Position numbers and translations under genes: made by a program
From: Euzebyaceae bacterium
Lineage (GTDB): Bacteria; Actinomycetota; Nitriliruptoria; Euzebyales; Egibacteraceae
Assembly: GCA_013696915.1 (NCBI GenBank)
Contig: JACCXR010000184.1
Location: forward strand, 1-8,692
Direction of reading: 5' to 3'
Length of the DNA stretch: 8,692 nt
In this document: positions 1 to 7,389 of the stretch, piece by piece
How the letters are laid out: the number at the start of each line of letters is the position of its first letter
Position numbering within the stretch: the stretch's first letter is position 1
Notes under the pieces: model-generated
Databases searched by the model: none
The model's input: only the letters and a program-made list of their open reading frames with translations
What the model was told of the DNA's origin: nothing

Positions 1-8
1 GTGCTCAC
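1..8 (-). CDS. Start of an unseen downstream gene (first codons only)
   Basis: On the minus strand a GTG at 8..6 overlaps the TGA stop of the DUF58 gene (7..5) as GTGA, and the frame begins GTG AGC. A near-perfect ribosome binding site, GGGGAGG at 20..14, sits 5 bases upstream of this GTG inside the end of the DUF58 gene. Start, overlap and binding site together make a third co-transcribed gene very likely. Its product cannot be read. By inference from common MoxR-DUF58 operons it could be a transglutaminase-like (DUF3488/TgpA-type) membrane protein. Confidence 0.6.
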
Positions 9-1234
9 GCGGTCCTCCCCGCGGTGCGCGCGGTCGGCTCGCCCATGGCCGCGCGCCAGCGATCGGCGAGCTCCTGGCCGGGGGCGATGGTCGCGGCCTT
101 CCAACCGGCGGCCGCCAGCAGCGTCGCGAATTCCTTCGCCCGCCGCTCGCCGCCGGCGGCGACGACCACGAGTGCCACCCGGCCGGTGTAGCCGCGGCCG
201 CACTGGAGCAGCGTCCGCGCGTCCGGATGCCGCGCGACGGGTTCGTGTCCCGGCGGGGGGGCGACCACGGCGACGAACAGCCCCTCGCCGCCCCGGACCC
301 GCTGGAGGGCCGGGGCCACGCCGGCGCTCTTCGACGCCTGGAGCTCGGCGAGGCGGTCCAGGACGGTCTCCCACCGCTCGGGTCCCACGCTGCGGTGGTC
401 GGCGTCGGTGACGAGCCGCAGCTGGTAGCCGCGGTCGGCGAGGTGCCAGGCGACGCTCGCTGCGACGGAGATGGCCTTCTCCAGGCTCGAGTCGGCCCCG
501 CTGCCTGCGTGCGCGGCGCGCCGGGAGTCGCAGAAGATCGTCGCCTGGGCCTGCCAAGGCTGCTCCTGCTGGCGCACCATCAGCGTCTGCCGGTGGGCCG
601 TCGACGGCCAGTGCACCTGGCGCAGGTCGTCACCCTGCACGTACTCGCGCATCGTGTAGAACTCGTCGCCCGTGGAGAACAGTCGCCGGGTCTCACTCGA
701 TCCGGATCCGTGGTGGTTGCCGCGGACGGCGCGTTCGGGCAGCGGCTCGATGCGCGGGTACACGAGCAGGTCCGCAGTCGAGGTGTACCGGCGCACCCGC
801 TGGGTGGTGCCGAACGGGTCGCGGATGTGCACCCGCAGCGGTCCGACCTTGTAGCGGCCGCGCGCCGCCCCGGTGACGGTGTAGCGCAGGGTCACGGTTC
901 TCCCGGGCCCCAGGCCGGGCACGACGAAGCGGCTGGAGTCGGCGAGTCCGTACTGGCAATCGTCCTCGACGAGCAGCAGCGACGACGGCAGGCGCGCGTC
1001 GTTGCGCAGCTCCAGGACCACCTCGCCCGTGCCGCCGGCGGGCATGCGCGGCGTGGTGACCGTGCGGCGCGCCGAGATCGTGGACGTGGACAGGTGCACC
1101 ACGAATGCGCCCGCCGCGACCAGCGCGGCGCTCGCCAGCCCGACGACGTGGAGTTCGGGCACGCCGAGGAGCCGCCCCACCAGCCAGAGCAGCACTGCGC
1201 CGACCAGCAGCGTCGTGCCGCGAGCGGTGAGCAC
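5..1234 (-). CDS. DUF58 domain-containing membrane-anchored protein
   Basis: A 409-residue DUF58 family protein, partner of MoxR ATPases; its biochemical role is unsettled. Two hydrophobic segments at about residues 8-23 and 28-47 anchor it to the membrane. A beta-rich middle region follows (about 55-160). The DUF58 hallmark lies at about 196-222: REYVQGDDLRQVHW, then a conserved VRQ segment. The C-terminal half resembles a von Willebrand A-like fold, beginning IFCDSRR at 233-239; a full DxSxS metal site is not present. The GTG start was chosen because it lies 8 bases after the MoxR stop, has AGGGG five bases upstream, and puts the first membrane segment at the N-terminus. The same frame stays open far upstream, but that part lies opposite moxR in another frame and is not coding. 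Translation is probably coupled to moxR. The family assignment is firm; the function is inferred. Confidence 0.88.
   Translation of the reverse strand: MLTARGTTLLVGAVLLWLVGRLLGVPELHVVGLASAALVAAGAFVVHLSTSTISARRTVTTPRMPAGGTGEVVLELRNDARLPSSLLLVEDDCQYGLADSSRFVVPGLGPGRTVTLRYTVTGAARGRYKVGPLRVHIRDPFGTTQRVRRYTSTADLLVYPRIEPLPERAVRGNHHGSGSSETRRLFSTGDEFYTMREYVQGDDLRQVHWPSTAHRQTLMVRQQEQPWQAQATIFCDSRRAAHAGSGADSSLEKAISVAASVAWHLADRGYQLRLVTDADHRSVGPERWETVLDRLAELQASKSAGVAPALQRVRGGEGLFVAVVAPPPGHEPVARHPDARTLLQCGRGYTGRVALVVVAAGGERRAKEFATLLAAAGWKAATIAPGQELADRWRAAMGEPTARTAGRTA
14..20 (-). promoter_or_regulatory. Ribosome binding site for the gene beginning at the left edge
   Basis: On the minus strand this reads GGGGAGG, 5 bases before a GTG at 8..6. 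It lies within the last codons of the DUF58 gene and supports translation of a further gene beyond the window. Confidence 0.6.
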
Positions 1235-1242
1235 CCCGGCCC

Positions 1243-2256
1243 CTACCGCTTGCCCGGCACGGGGAGCGTGTCCAGGATCTCGGACAGCACGTCTGCGGGG
1301 GTCCGCTCGCTCATCTGCGCCTCGGGGGTCAGGATCAGCCGGTGGGAGAGCAGCGCCGGCGCGAGGATCTTGAGGTCGTCGGGGAGGACGTAGTCGCGCC
1401 CCTCGCCCGCGGCTTTCGCCCGCGAGGCCCGGAGGAGGGCCAGCGACGCCCGCGGCGACGCGCCGAGCTCGACCGCGGGGTGCTCGCGGGTGGTCCGGAC
1501 GATGTCGACGACGTACCGCTTGAGGGCGTCGGCCGCGTGGATCGTCTTCACGGTCTCGATCATCGCGGCGACCTCCTGCGCGTCGGTCACCGGCTCGAGC
1601 GTGCCGACCCGGTCGCCGCCGCCGTGGACCTCTAGGACCTCGAGCTCCGCCTCGACGGACGGGTAGCCGATCGACAGCCTGACCATGAACCGGTCGCGCT
1701 GGGCCTCCGGCAGGGGGTACGTGCCCTCGAGCTCGATCGGATTCTGCGTCGCGATCACCATGAAGGGGACGCCCAGCTCGTAGGTCGTCCCGTCGACGGT
1801 GACCGTGTGCTCCTCCATGGCCTCGAGCAGGGCCGACTGCGTCTTCGGGCCCGCACGGTTGATCTCGTCGCCGAGGACGATGTTCGCGAACACCGCGCCC
1901 GGCTTGAACTCGAAGTCGCCGTGCTCCTGGTTGAACACGGTCACACCGGTGATGTCGCTCGGCAGCAGGTCGGGCGTGAACTGCACCCGCCGCACGCTGC
2001 AGGCGATCGACCGGCCGATGGCCTTGGCCAGGAGCGTCTTGCCGACGCCGGGCACGTCCTCGATGAGCAGGTGGCCCTCCGCCAGGAGCGCGGTCAGCGC
2101 GAGCCGGATGACCTCCGGCTTCCCCTCGACGACGGTCCCGACGTTGTCCTGGATGCGGGCGAGGGTCGCAGCCAGCGACTGCACGGCCGTGCCCACCCGC
2201 CGACTGGTTGCCACGCACTCCCCGATTCTCCGCGCGAGGAACGCGCGGTCCCCCAT
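1243..2256 (-). CDS. MoxR family AAA+ ATPase
   Basis: A 337-residue AAA+ ATPase of the MoxR group, thought to act as a chaperone that helps mature or activate partner proteins, usually with DUF58/vWA proteins encoded beside it. Visible motifs are Walker A EDVPGVGKT (66-74), Walker B IVLGDEIN (126-133, with G129 where Ala is common), sensor 1 VIATQNPIE (167-175), PEAQRDRF with the arginine-finger region (183-190), and sensor 2 around R269 in GASPRASLAL. Length is normal for the family. The ATG start at 2256 gives an N-terminal extension of about 20 residues and has no good ribosome binding site; a GTG at 2214 (residue 15) is an alternative. First gene of a minus-strand operon, 8 bases ahead of the DUF58 gene and divergent from the peptide transporter. 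Its cellular target is unknown. Confidence 0.93.
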   Translation of the reverse strand: MGDRAFLARRIGECVATSRRVGTAVQSLAATLARIQDNVGTVVEGKPEVIRLALTALLAEGHLLIEDVPGVGKTLLAKAIGRSIACSVRRVQFTPDLLPSDITGVTVFNQEHGDFEFKPGAVFANIVLGDEINRAGPKTQSALLEAMEEHTVTVDGTTYELGVPFMVIATQNPIELEGTYPLPEAQRDRFMVRLSIGYPSVEAELEVLEVHGGGDRVGTLEPVTDAQEVAAMIETVKTIHAADALKRYVVDIVRTTREHPAVELGASPRASLALLRASRAKAAGEGRDYVLPDDLKILAPALLSHRLILTPEAQMSERTPADVLSEILDTLPVPGKR

Positions 2257-2276
2257 TGGGCCGCGATGAGGGCACC

Positions 2277-2282
2277 AGTGTA
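2277..2282 (-). promoter_or_regulatory. Possible -10 element for the moxR operon
   Basis: The minus strand reads TACACT, matching the TAnnnT pattern of actinobacterial -10 boxes, about 20 bases before the moxR ATG. This would give a very short leader. No convincing -35 box is seen at the right spacing, so this is a weak prediction. Confidence 0.22.
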
Positions 2283-2360
2283 GCCAGCGGCCGCCCGCGG
2301 CCCCACCGGGCCTCGTGGACGTTCCGACGACGCCCGGGCGCCCGCGGTTCCCCGCGTGGC

Positions 2361-2400
2361 CGCCCGGCCGGCGGGCGGCCCACCCGGCCGGCGGGCAGCC
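2361..2400. repeat. Tandem 20-bp GC-rich direct repeat
   Basis: Two adjoining 20-bp copies (2361-2380 and 2381-2400) differ at only two positions (the 2nd and 17th of the unit). The core is CCCGGCCGGCGGGC. Each copy can fold: CCCG pairs with CGGG around a GCCGG loop. It lies between two divergent operons, 28 bases upstream of the candidate -10 of the rightward operon. It may be a pair of protein binding sites or simply slippage in very GC-rich DNA. Confidence 0.6.
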
Positions 2401-2404
2401 GCGC

Positions 2405-2433
2405 CCCCCGACTGCTTAGCCATGTAGTAGGTT
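2405..2433 (+). promoter_or_regulatory. Candidate promoter region of the peptide transporter operon
   Basis: A short AT-richer patch stands out in an otherwise very GC-rich intergenic region. It includes TAGGTT at 2428-2433, which fits the TAnnnT -10 pattern. No good -35 hexamer is seen 16-18 bases upstream. A start site near 2440 would leave a leader of about 50 bases before the gene at 2489. The prediction rests on position and composition only. Confidence 0.28.
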
Positions 2434-2476
2434 CTGCGGGCACCGGGGCCAACGGCGGCACCCGGCCGGGCCGACC

Positions 2477-2482
2477 AGGAGG
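2477..2482 (+). promoter_or_regulatory. Strong ribosome binding site of the substrate-binding protein
   Basis: AGGAGG, the full Shine-Dalgarno consensus, lies 6 bases before the ATG at 2489. It fixes the start and suggests strong translation. The four downstream transporter genes have weaker or more oddly spaced sites. Confidence 0.85.
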
Positions 2483-2488
2483 ACACGG

Positions 2489-4261
2489 ATGCGGCTACTT
2501 GGGGCGAAGAGGCTACGCGCGGCGGGGTTGCTCGCGGCGTTGCTGCTGGTGGCGGCGGCCTGCGGTGACGGGGACACCGCCGGCGAGGAGGAGACCCCGG
2601 ACGCCGCGGCGACCGGTGATGCGGGCACGGAGCCCGACGACGCGACCGAGACCGGCGACGCGACCGAGACCGGCGACGCGACCGAGACCGGTGCCGAACC
2701 GGCCGGCGACGGTGCCACGATGGTGTTCGGCACGTCGGCCGACCCGGTCGTGCTCGACGGCGCGCTGGTGTCCGACGGCGAGTCGCTGCGCGCCATCGAC
2801 CAGATTTTCGAGGGTCTCGTGACCTTGGAGCTCGGGGGCACGGAGGTCGCGCCCGGCCTGGCCGAGTCCTGGGAGCCCAACGACGACGGCACGGTCTGGG
2901 CGTTCCAGCTGCGCGACGGCGTGACCTTCCACGACGGCGAGGTGTTCAACGCCGAGGCCGTCTGCGCGAACTTCGACCGCTGGTACAACTTCCCCGAGGC
3001 CTTCCAGACCGCCGACGCGACCTACTACTGGCAGACGGTGTTCGGCGGGTTCGCCGGCGGCGAGACCGAGTCGCTGTTCGCCAGCTGCGAGGCCACCGAG
3101 GACCTCGTGGCCACGATCACGCTGACGAAGCCCTCCGCCTCGTTCATCCCGTCGCTGGCCCTGACGAACTTCACGTTCGCGAGCCCCGCGGCGCTGGAGG
3201 AGTTCGGCGCCGACGAGGGGGAGATCGGCGAGGACGGTCTGTTCCGCGCCACGGGGACGTACGGGACCGAGCACCCGACCGGGACCGGCCCGTTCCGCTT
3301 CGTCGAGTGGACCCGCGGGCAGCAGCTCGTCATGGAGCGCAACCCCGACTACTGGGGCGAGTTCCCCGGCAACATCCAGAACCTGATCTTCCGTCCCATC
3401 GCCGACGGGCCCGCCCGGCTCCAGGCGCTGCAGACCGGCGAGATCCAGGGCTACGACCTCGTCGCCCCGGAGGACTTCGAGACCATCGAGTCAACCGAGG
3501 GGCTGCAGCTGCTCAGCCGCCCGGCCTTCAACGTCGGCTACATCGGCTTCAACCAGGCGATCCCGCCCCTCGAGGACATCGAGGTCCGCCGGGCGATCGC
3601 GCACGCGATCAACCGGCAGGAGATCGTCGACGCCTTCTACGTCGGCCAGGGCGAGGTCGCGACCCAGTTCATGCCGCCGGCGCTCTTCGGCTACGCCGAG
3701 GACGTGACGACGTACGACTACAACCCCGAGATGTCGCAGCAGATCCTGACCGACGCCGGGTACGAGCTGCCGGTGGAGATCCAGTTCGCCTTCCCGACGG
3801 ACGTGTCGCGGCCCTACATGCCCGACCCGCAGGCCAACTACGAGGCGATGGTCGCCGACCTCGAGGAGGCCGGGTTCGCGGTCCAGCAGGACTCCGCACC
3901 GTGGAGCCCCGACTACCTCGGCAACGTCGACACGGGCCAGTACGCGATGTACCTGCTGGGGTGGACCGGCGACTTCGGTGACCCGGACAACTTCATCGGG
4001 ACGTTCTTCCAGAGCCCGCAGCCCGCGTGGGGCTTCGACAATCCGGAGATCGTCAGCATCCTCGACGAGGCCGAGGCGGAGACCGACGAGGACGCCCGCG
4101 TCGCGCTCTACGAGGAGGCCAACCGCATGCTCATGGACTTCCTCCCAGGCCTGCCGTACGTCCACACCGAGCCCGCGCTCGCGTTCACGTCGAACGTCGA
4201 GGGCTACCAGCCGAGTCCGGTGTCGCTCGAGCCGTTCTCGATCGTCACGGTCAACGAGTAG
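2489..4261 (+). CDS. dppA: Peptide ABC transporter substrate-binding lipoprotein (DppA-like)
   Basis: A 590-residue extracytoplasmic binding protein of the SBP_bac_5 (cluster C) family, which delivers peptides or similar ligands to the permease. It starts with a basic N-terminus, a hydrophobic stretch (about 11-24) and a lipobox VAAAC with the lipidated Cys at 25. An acidic Thr/Ala/Asp-rich linker (26-75) carries three DATETG repeats. The binding domain follows: early motif LAESWEPNDDGTVWAFQLRDGVTFHDG (124-150), then NVGYIGFN (348-355), VRRAIAHAINRQ (366-377) and GWTGDFGDPDNF (491-502). In E. coli DppA the equivalent GWTGD aspartate (here D495) contacts the peptide amino group, which favours di- or oligopeptides, though this family also carries other ligands. 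Length is typical apart from the long linker. First gene of the transporter operon, separated by 144 bases from the permeases. The family is certain; the symbol and substrate are inferred. Confidence 0.93.
   Translation: MRLLGAKRLRAAGLLAALLLVAAACGDGDTAGEEETPDAAATGDAGTEPDDATETGDATETGDATETGAEPAGDGATMVFGTSADPVVLDGALVSDGESLRAIDQIFEGLVTLELGGTEVAPGLAESWEPNDDGTVWAFQLRDGVTFHDGEVFNAEAVCANFDRWYNFPEAFQTADATYYWQTVFGGFAGGETESLFASCEATEDLVATITLTKPSASFIPSLALTNFTFASPAALEEFGADEGEIGEDGLFRATGTYGTEHPTGTGPFRFVEWTRGQQLVMERNPDYWGEFPGNIQNLIFRPIADGPARLQALQTGEIQGYDLVAPEDFETIESTEGLQLLSRPAFNVGYIGFNQAIPPLEDIEVRRAIAHAINRQEIVDAFYVGQGEVATQFMPPALFGYAEDVTTYDYNPEMSQQILTDAGYELPVEIQFAFPTDVSRPYMPDPQANYEAMVADLEEAGFAVQQDSAPWSPDYLGNVDTGQYAMYLLGWTGDFGDPDNFIGTFFQSPQPAWGFDNPEIVSILDEAEAETDEDARVALYEEANRMLMDFLPGLPYVHTEPALAFTSNVEGYQPSPVSLEPFSIVTVNE
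2639..2692 (+). repeat. Three tandem 18-bp repeats in the lipoprotein linker
   Basis: Three in-frame copies of an 18-bp unit starting GACGCGACCGAGACCGG (2639-2656, 2657-2674, 2675-2692) encode DATETG three times at residues 51-68. The first two are identical and the third differs only in its last base. They lie in the linker between lipid anchor and binding domain, where length changes should be tolerated. Confidence 0.9.
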
Positions 4262-4285
4262 CAGGCCGACCCGTTCGGGCCCTGC
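4261..4285 (+). terminator. Stem-loop at the stop codon of the binding-protein gene
   Basis: The last base of the TAG stop begins an inverted repeat. GCAGG (4261-4265) pairs with CCTGC (4281-4285), and inside it CCCG (4270-4273) can face CGGG (4276-4279) across an internal loop. No run of T follows, so it is not a classic terminator. In transporter operons such hairpins after the binding-protein gene often stabilise the upstream message or reduce read-through into the permeases. That role is inferred here. Confidence 0.42.
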
Positions 4286-4405
4286 TCGCCGCGTGGCTCC
4301 GCAGAACGGCCTCTTACGCTGCGCCGGGCGGTGAGCAGAGCCTGCCTTGCCCGCTCGTCCGGCTCGTCGACCGGTCGCGCTGGTGATCTCTAGGATGCGG
4401 CGCCG

Positions 4406-5413
4406 ATGCTGAGATACGTGGCGCTGCGGCTGCTCTACATGGTCCCGGTCCTGCTCGTGCTGTCGTTCGTGCTGTTCGCGTTCCTGCGGGCGCTGCCGGG
4501 CGGACCGGCGATCGCCCTGCTCGGGGAGCGCGCCACCGAACGGGACCTCGAGGTGCTCGAGCAGCGCTTCGGGCTCGACCGGCCCGTCCACGAGCAGTAC
4601 TTCGGCTACATGCGCAACCTGGCCAGGGGCGACCTCGGCGTGTCCATCCGGACGCGCCGGCCGGTCCGCGAGGAGCTGCTCGACCGCTTCCCCGCGACCG
4701 TCGAGCTGTCCATCGGCGCCATCCTCGTGGCGGTCCTCGTCGGGGTGCCGCTCGGCTTTGCGGCCGCCAAGCGCTACCAGGGCGCCATCGACCAGTCCAG
4801 CCTGGTCGCGTCGCTCATTGGGATCAGCTTCCCGGTCTTCTTCCTCGCGCTGCTGCTGAAGTACGTGTTCGCCGTCCGGCTGGGCTGGCTGCCGACGATC
4901 GGCCGGATCGACGTCAGGATGCTGACCGCCGAGCACCCGACCGGCTTCTACCTGCTGGACGGCATCGTCACGAGGGACTGGGACGCCTTCGTCAGCGCCG
5001 CGAAGCATCTCGTCCTGCCGGCTATCGCGCTCGGGACCATCCCACTGGCGATCATCACCCGCATCACCCGCGGCGCGACGCTCGACGTCGTCAGCGAGGA
5101 CTACGTGCGCACCGCCAGGGCGAAGGGTCTGGTGTCCAGCGTCGTCAACCGCCGCCACATCCTGCGCAACGCGATGCTCCCGGTCGTCACGATCGTCGGC
5201 CTGCAGGTGGGGCTGCTGCTCACCGGAGCGATCCTCACCGAGACGGTCTTCTCCTGGCCCGGCATGGGCAGCTGGATCCTCGAGGCGATCCGCTTTCGCG
5301 ACTACGCCGTCCTCCAGGGCGGAATCCTGTTCTTCGTCCTGGTCGTGGTCCTCGTGAACCTCCTCGTGGACATCTCCTACGCGTTCCTCAACCCGCGGAT
5401 CCGGTACCGGTGA
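4406..5413 (+). CDS. dppB: Peptide ABC transporter permease, DppB/OppB type
   Basis: A 335-residue inner-membrane permease forming half of the channel. The N-terminus MLRYVALRLLYMVPVLLVLS is typical of the DppB/OppB family, with the first membrane helix at about 9-29. The conserved extracellular part contains FGLDRPVHEQY (55-65) and GDLGVSIRTRRPV (75-87). Further helices lie near 101-120, 133-157, 200-220, 258-280 and 305-328. The cytoplasmic EAA loop, which docks the ATPase, runs from EDYVRTARAKG (231-241) to HILRNAMLP (251-259). Length is normal. The ATG start is supported by the conserved N-terminus; AGGA (4392-4395) ten bases upstream is a weak ribosome binding site. It follows the binding-protein gene by 144 bases and is only 4 bases from the next permease. 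The family is certain, the substrate not. Confidence 0.94.
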   Translation: MLRYVALRLLYMVPVLLVLSFVLFAFLRALPGGPAIALLGERATERDLEVLEQRFGLDRPVHEQYFGYMRNLARGDLGVSIRTRRPVREELLDRFPATVELSIGAILVAVLVGVPLGFAAAKRYQGAIDQSSLVASLIGISFPVFFLALLLKYVFAVRLGWLPTIGRIDVRMLTAEHPTGFYLLDGIVTRDWDAFVSAAKHLVLPAIALGTIPLAIITRITRGATLDVVSEDYVRTARAKGLVSSVVNRRHILRNAMLPVVTIVGLQVGLLLTGAILTETVFSWPGMGSWILEAIRFRDYAVLQGGILFFVLVVVLVNLLVDISYAFLNPRIRYR

Positions 5414-5417
5414 GGCG

Positions 5418-6317
5418 ATGAGCGTCGCCGAGGCGGAGGCCAGGGAACTCGAGATCGAGCACGTCGGCGGCGGGCTGTGGCGCGACGCCTGGGAGCGGCT
5501 GCGCCACAACAAGGGGGCGATCGCCGGCGCCGTCCTGCTCGGGCTGTTCGTGATCCTCGCCGTCTTCGCCCCGCTGATCGCGCCGTACGGCCCGAACGAG
5601 CGCGTCGCCGGCCTGGCCGCGACGCCGCCTGGCCCGACGGCGGAGCACTGGTTCGGCGTGGACGAGCAGGGCCGCGACCTGCTGTCGCGCGTCGTCTACG
5701 GCAGCCGCCTCTCGCTGCTCGTCGGCGTCGTGTCGGTCGCGGTCGGCCTGAGCTTCGGCATGCTGCTCGGAGCCACCGCCGGCTACCTCGGCGGCAAGGT
5801 CGACACGCTGATCATGCGGATCATCGACATCGTCCTGTCGATCCCGGGCCTGCTGTTCGCCATCGCGCTCGTGACGCTCCTCGGACGGGGACTTGTCCAG
5901 GTGATGCTCGCCGTCGGCATCACCACGATCCCCGTGTTCGCGCGGCTGCTGCGCGGGTCGATCCTGGCGGTCCGCGAGTCCGACTACGTCCTGGCCGCCC
6001 GCTCCGTCGGGACGCCGGGCCGGGGACTCCTCCTGCGGCACATCCTGCCCAACTCCGTGGCGCCGGTGATCGTCGCGGCGACGCTGGCCATGGCGACCGC
6101 CATCATCGACGTCGCGGGGCTCTCCTTCCTGGGACTCGGGCCGGCCGAGGCCGGGCTGCCCGAGTGGGGGGCGATCCTGGCGGACAACCAGGACCGCCTG
6201 CAGGCGTCGCCGCACCTGGTCTTCTTCCCGGGGTTCGCCATCGTGTTGAGCGTGCTCGCGATCAACCTCATCGGGGACGGGCTCCGCGAGTCGATCGACC
6301 CGAAGCTGCGCGCATGA
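5418..6317 (+). CDS. dppC: Peptide ABC transporter permease, DppC/OppC type
   Basis: A 299-residue permease, the second half of the channel. A cytoplasmic N-terminus leads into LRHNKGAIAGAVLLGLFVIL (28-47), the usual first helix with its OppC_N segment. The family signature HWFGVDEQGRDLLSRVVYGSRLSL spans 77-100. The EAA loop is SDYVLAARSVG (188-198) to HILPNSVAPV (208-217). LSFLGLGP (235-242) with LPEWG (247-251) and the C-terminal NLIGDGLRESIDPKLR complete the hallmarks. Length is typical. The start lies 4 bases after the dppB stop; GAGG is only 2 bases before the ATG, so translation probably depends on coupling to dppB. Its own stop overlaps the next start as ATGA. Confidence 0.94.
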   Translation: MSVAEAEARELEIEHVGGGLWRDAWERLRHNKGAIAGAVLLGLFVILAVFAPLIAPYGPNERVAGLAATPPGPTAEHWFGVDEQGRDLLSRVVYGSRLSLLVGVVSVAVGLSFGMLLGATAGYLGGKVDTLIMRIIDIVLSIPGLLFAIALVTLLGRGLVQVMLAVGITTIPVFARLLRGSILAVRESDYVLAARSVGTPGRGLLLRHILPNSVAPVIVAATLAMATAIIDVAGLSFLGLGPAEAGLPEWGAILADNQDRLQASPHLVFFPGFAIVLSVLAINLIGDGLRESIDPKLRA

Positions 6318-7389
6318 CGTCCCCCGGGAGCGCCGCCGCCACGGACCGGACCGCGCTCCTGTCGGTCCGCGACCTCGAGGTGCGCTTCGTCACGCGCCGG
6401 GCCACGATCCACGCGGTGAACGGCATCTCGTTCGACCTCGACCCGGGTGCGACGCTGGGCATCGTCGGGGAGTCGGGCTGCGGCAAGAGCGTCTCGTCGC
6501 TGGCGATGCTCGGCATCCTGCCGCAGCCGGCGGGGCGGGTGAAGGCCGGCCAGGTGCTCCTAGATGGTCGGGACCTCGTCGGGCTGTCCGAACATGACCT
6601 CCGCCAGGTCCGCGGCGGCGAGATCGCGATGATCTTCCAGGACCCGATGACGTCGCTCAACCCGGTCCTTACGATCGGGCGCCAGATCACCGAGGCGCTG
6701 CGGGCGCACCTCGACATGGACAAGCGGGCCGCCGCCGAGGAGGCGGTCGCGCTGCTCGACCGGGTCGGCATCCCTGACGCGCGCCGCCGTCTGTCCGACT
6801 ACCCGCACCAGTTCTCGGGCGGGATGCGCCAGCGGGTGATGATCGCCATGGCGATCTCGTGCCGGCCGAAGGTCCTGATCGCCGACGAGCCGACCACGGC
6901 GCTCGACGTCACGATCCAGGCGCAGATCCTCGACCTGCTCCGCACCCTCGTCGACTCCGAGGGCATGGCCCTGATCCTCATCACCCACGACCTGGGCGTG
7001 GTCGCGGGCGTCTGCGAGCGGACCCACGTGATGTACGCGGGCCGGTTCGTCGAGACTGGTCCGACCACCGAGCTGTTCGCCCGGCCCAAGCACCCGTACA
7101 CGCTGGGTCTGCTCAAGTCGGTGCCGCGTCTGGACGAGCGGCACCACCGGCGGCTGGAGCCGATCGGGGGGGCGCCGCGCGACATGCGGGAGCTGCCGAC
7201 CGGCTGCGCCTTCGCGCCGCGCTGCACCTACGCCACGCAGGCGTCGTGGGAGGTGCTCCCGCTGCTGGAGCCGACCGCGGGGGGCGACCACCGCGTGGCC
7301 TGCCACAACCCCGTGCCCGACGCCGAACTCGTCGCGGCCGGGCTGGGCCTGGGACCCGACGCCGACGGGGATGCGGAGGACGACGACCA

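Noticed and set aside
255..261. Runs of seven G inside coding regions (here and at 7166-7172), considered as phase-variable or frameshift sites.
   Set aside because: Runs of this length are common in DNA this rich in GC. Both genes stay in frame through them, and nothing suggests switching.
227..1393. A 388-codon plus-strand open frame opposite the DUF58 gene and the end of moxR.
   Set aside because: No domain is recognisable, and the complementary strand encodes clear DUF58 and MoxR proteins.
2331..2340. Perfect 10-bp palindrome CGCCCGGGCG in the divergent intergenic region.
   Set aside because: Short GC-only palindromes are frequent in this composition. Unlike the nearby tandem 20-bp repeat, it is a single copy.
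1235..2461. Upstream extension of the DUF58 reading frame (open to 2461).
   Set aside because: It covers moxR in another frame, is Arg/Gly/Pro-rich, and ends exactly where a well-placed GTG with a ribosome site begins the real DUF58 protein.
3491..5512. A 673-codon open frame on the minus strand opposite the binding protein and first permease.
   Set aside because: It is low-complexity, Arg/Asp/Glu/Gln-rich and has no recognisable domain. It lies exactly antisense to well-recognised genes, as expected for antisense frames in GC-rich coding DNA.
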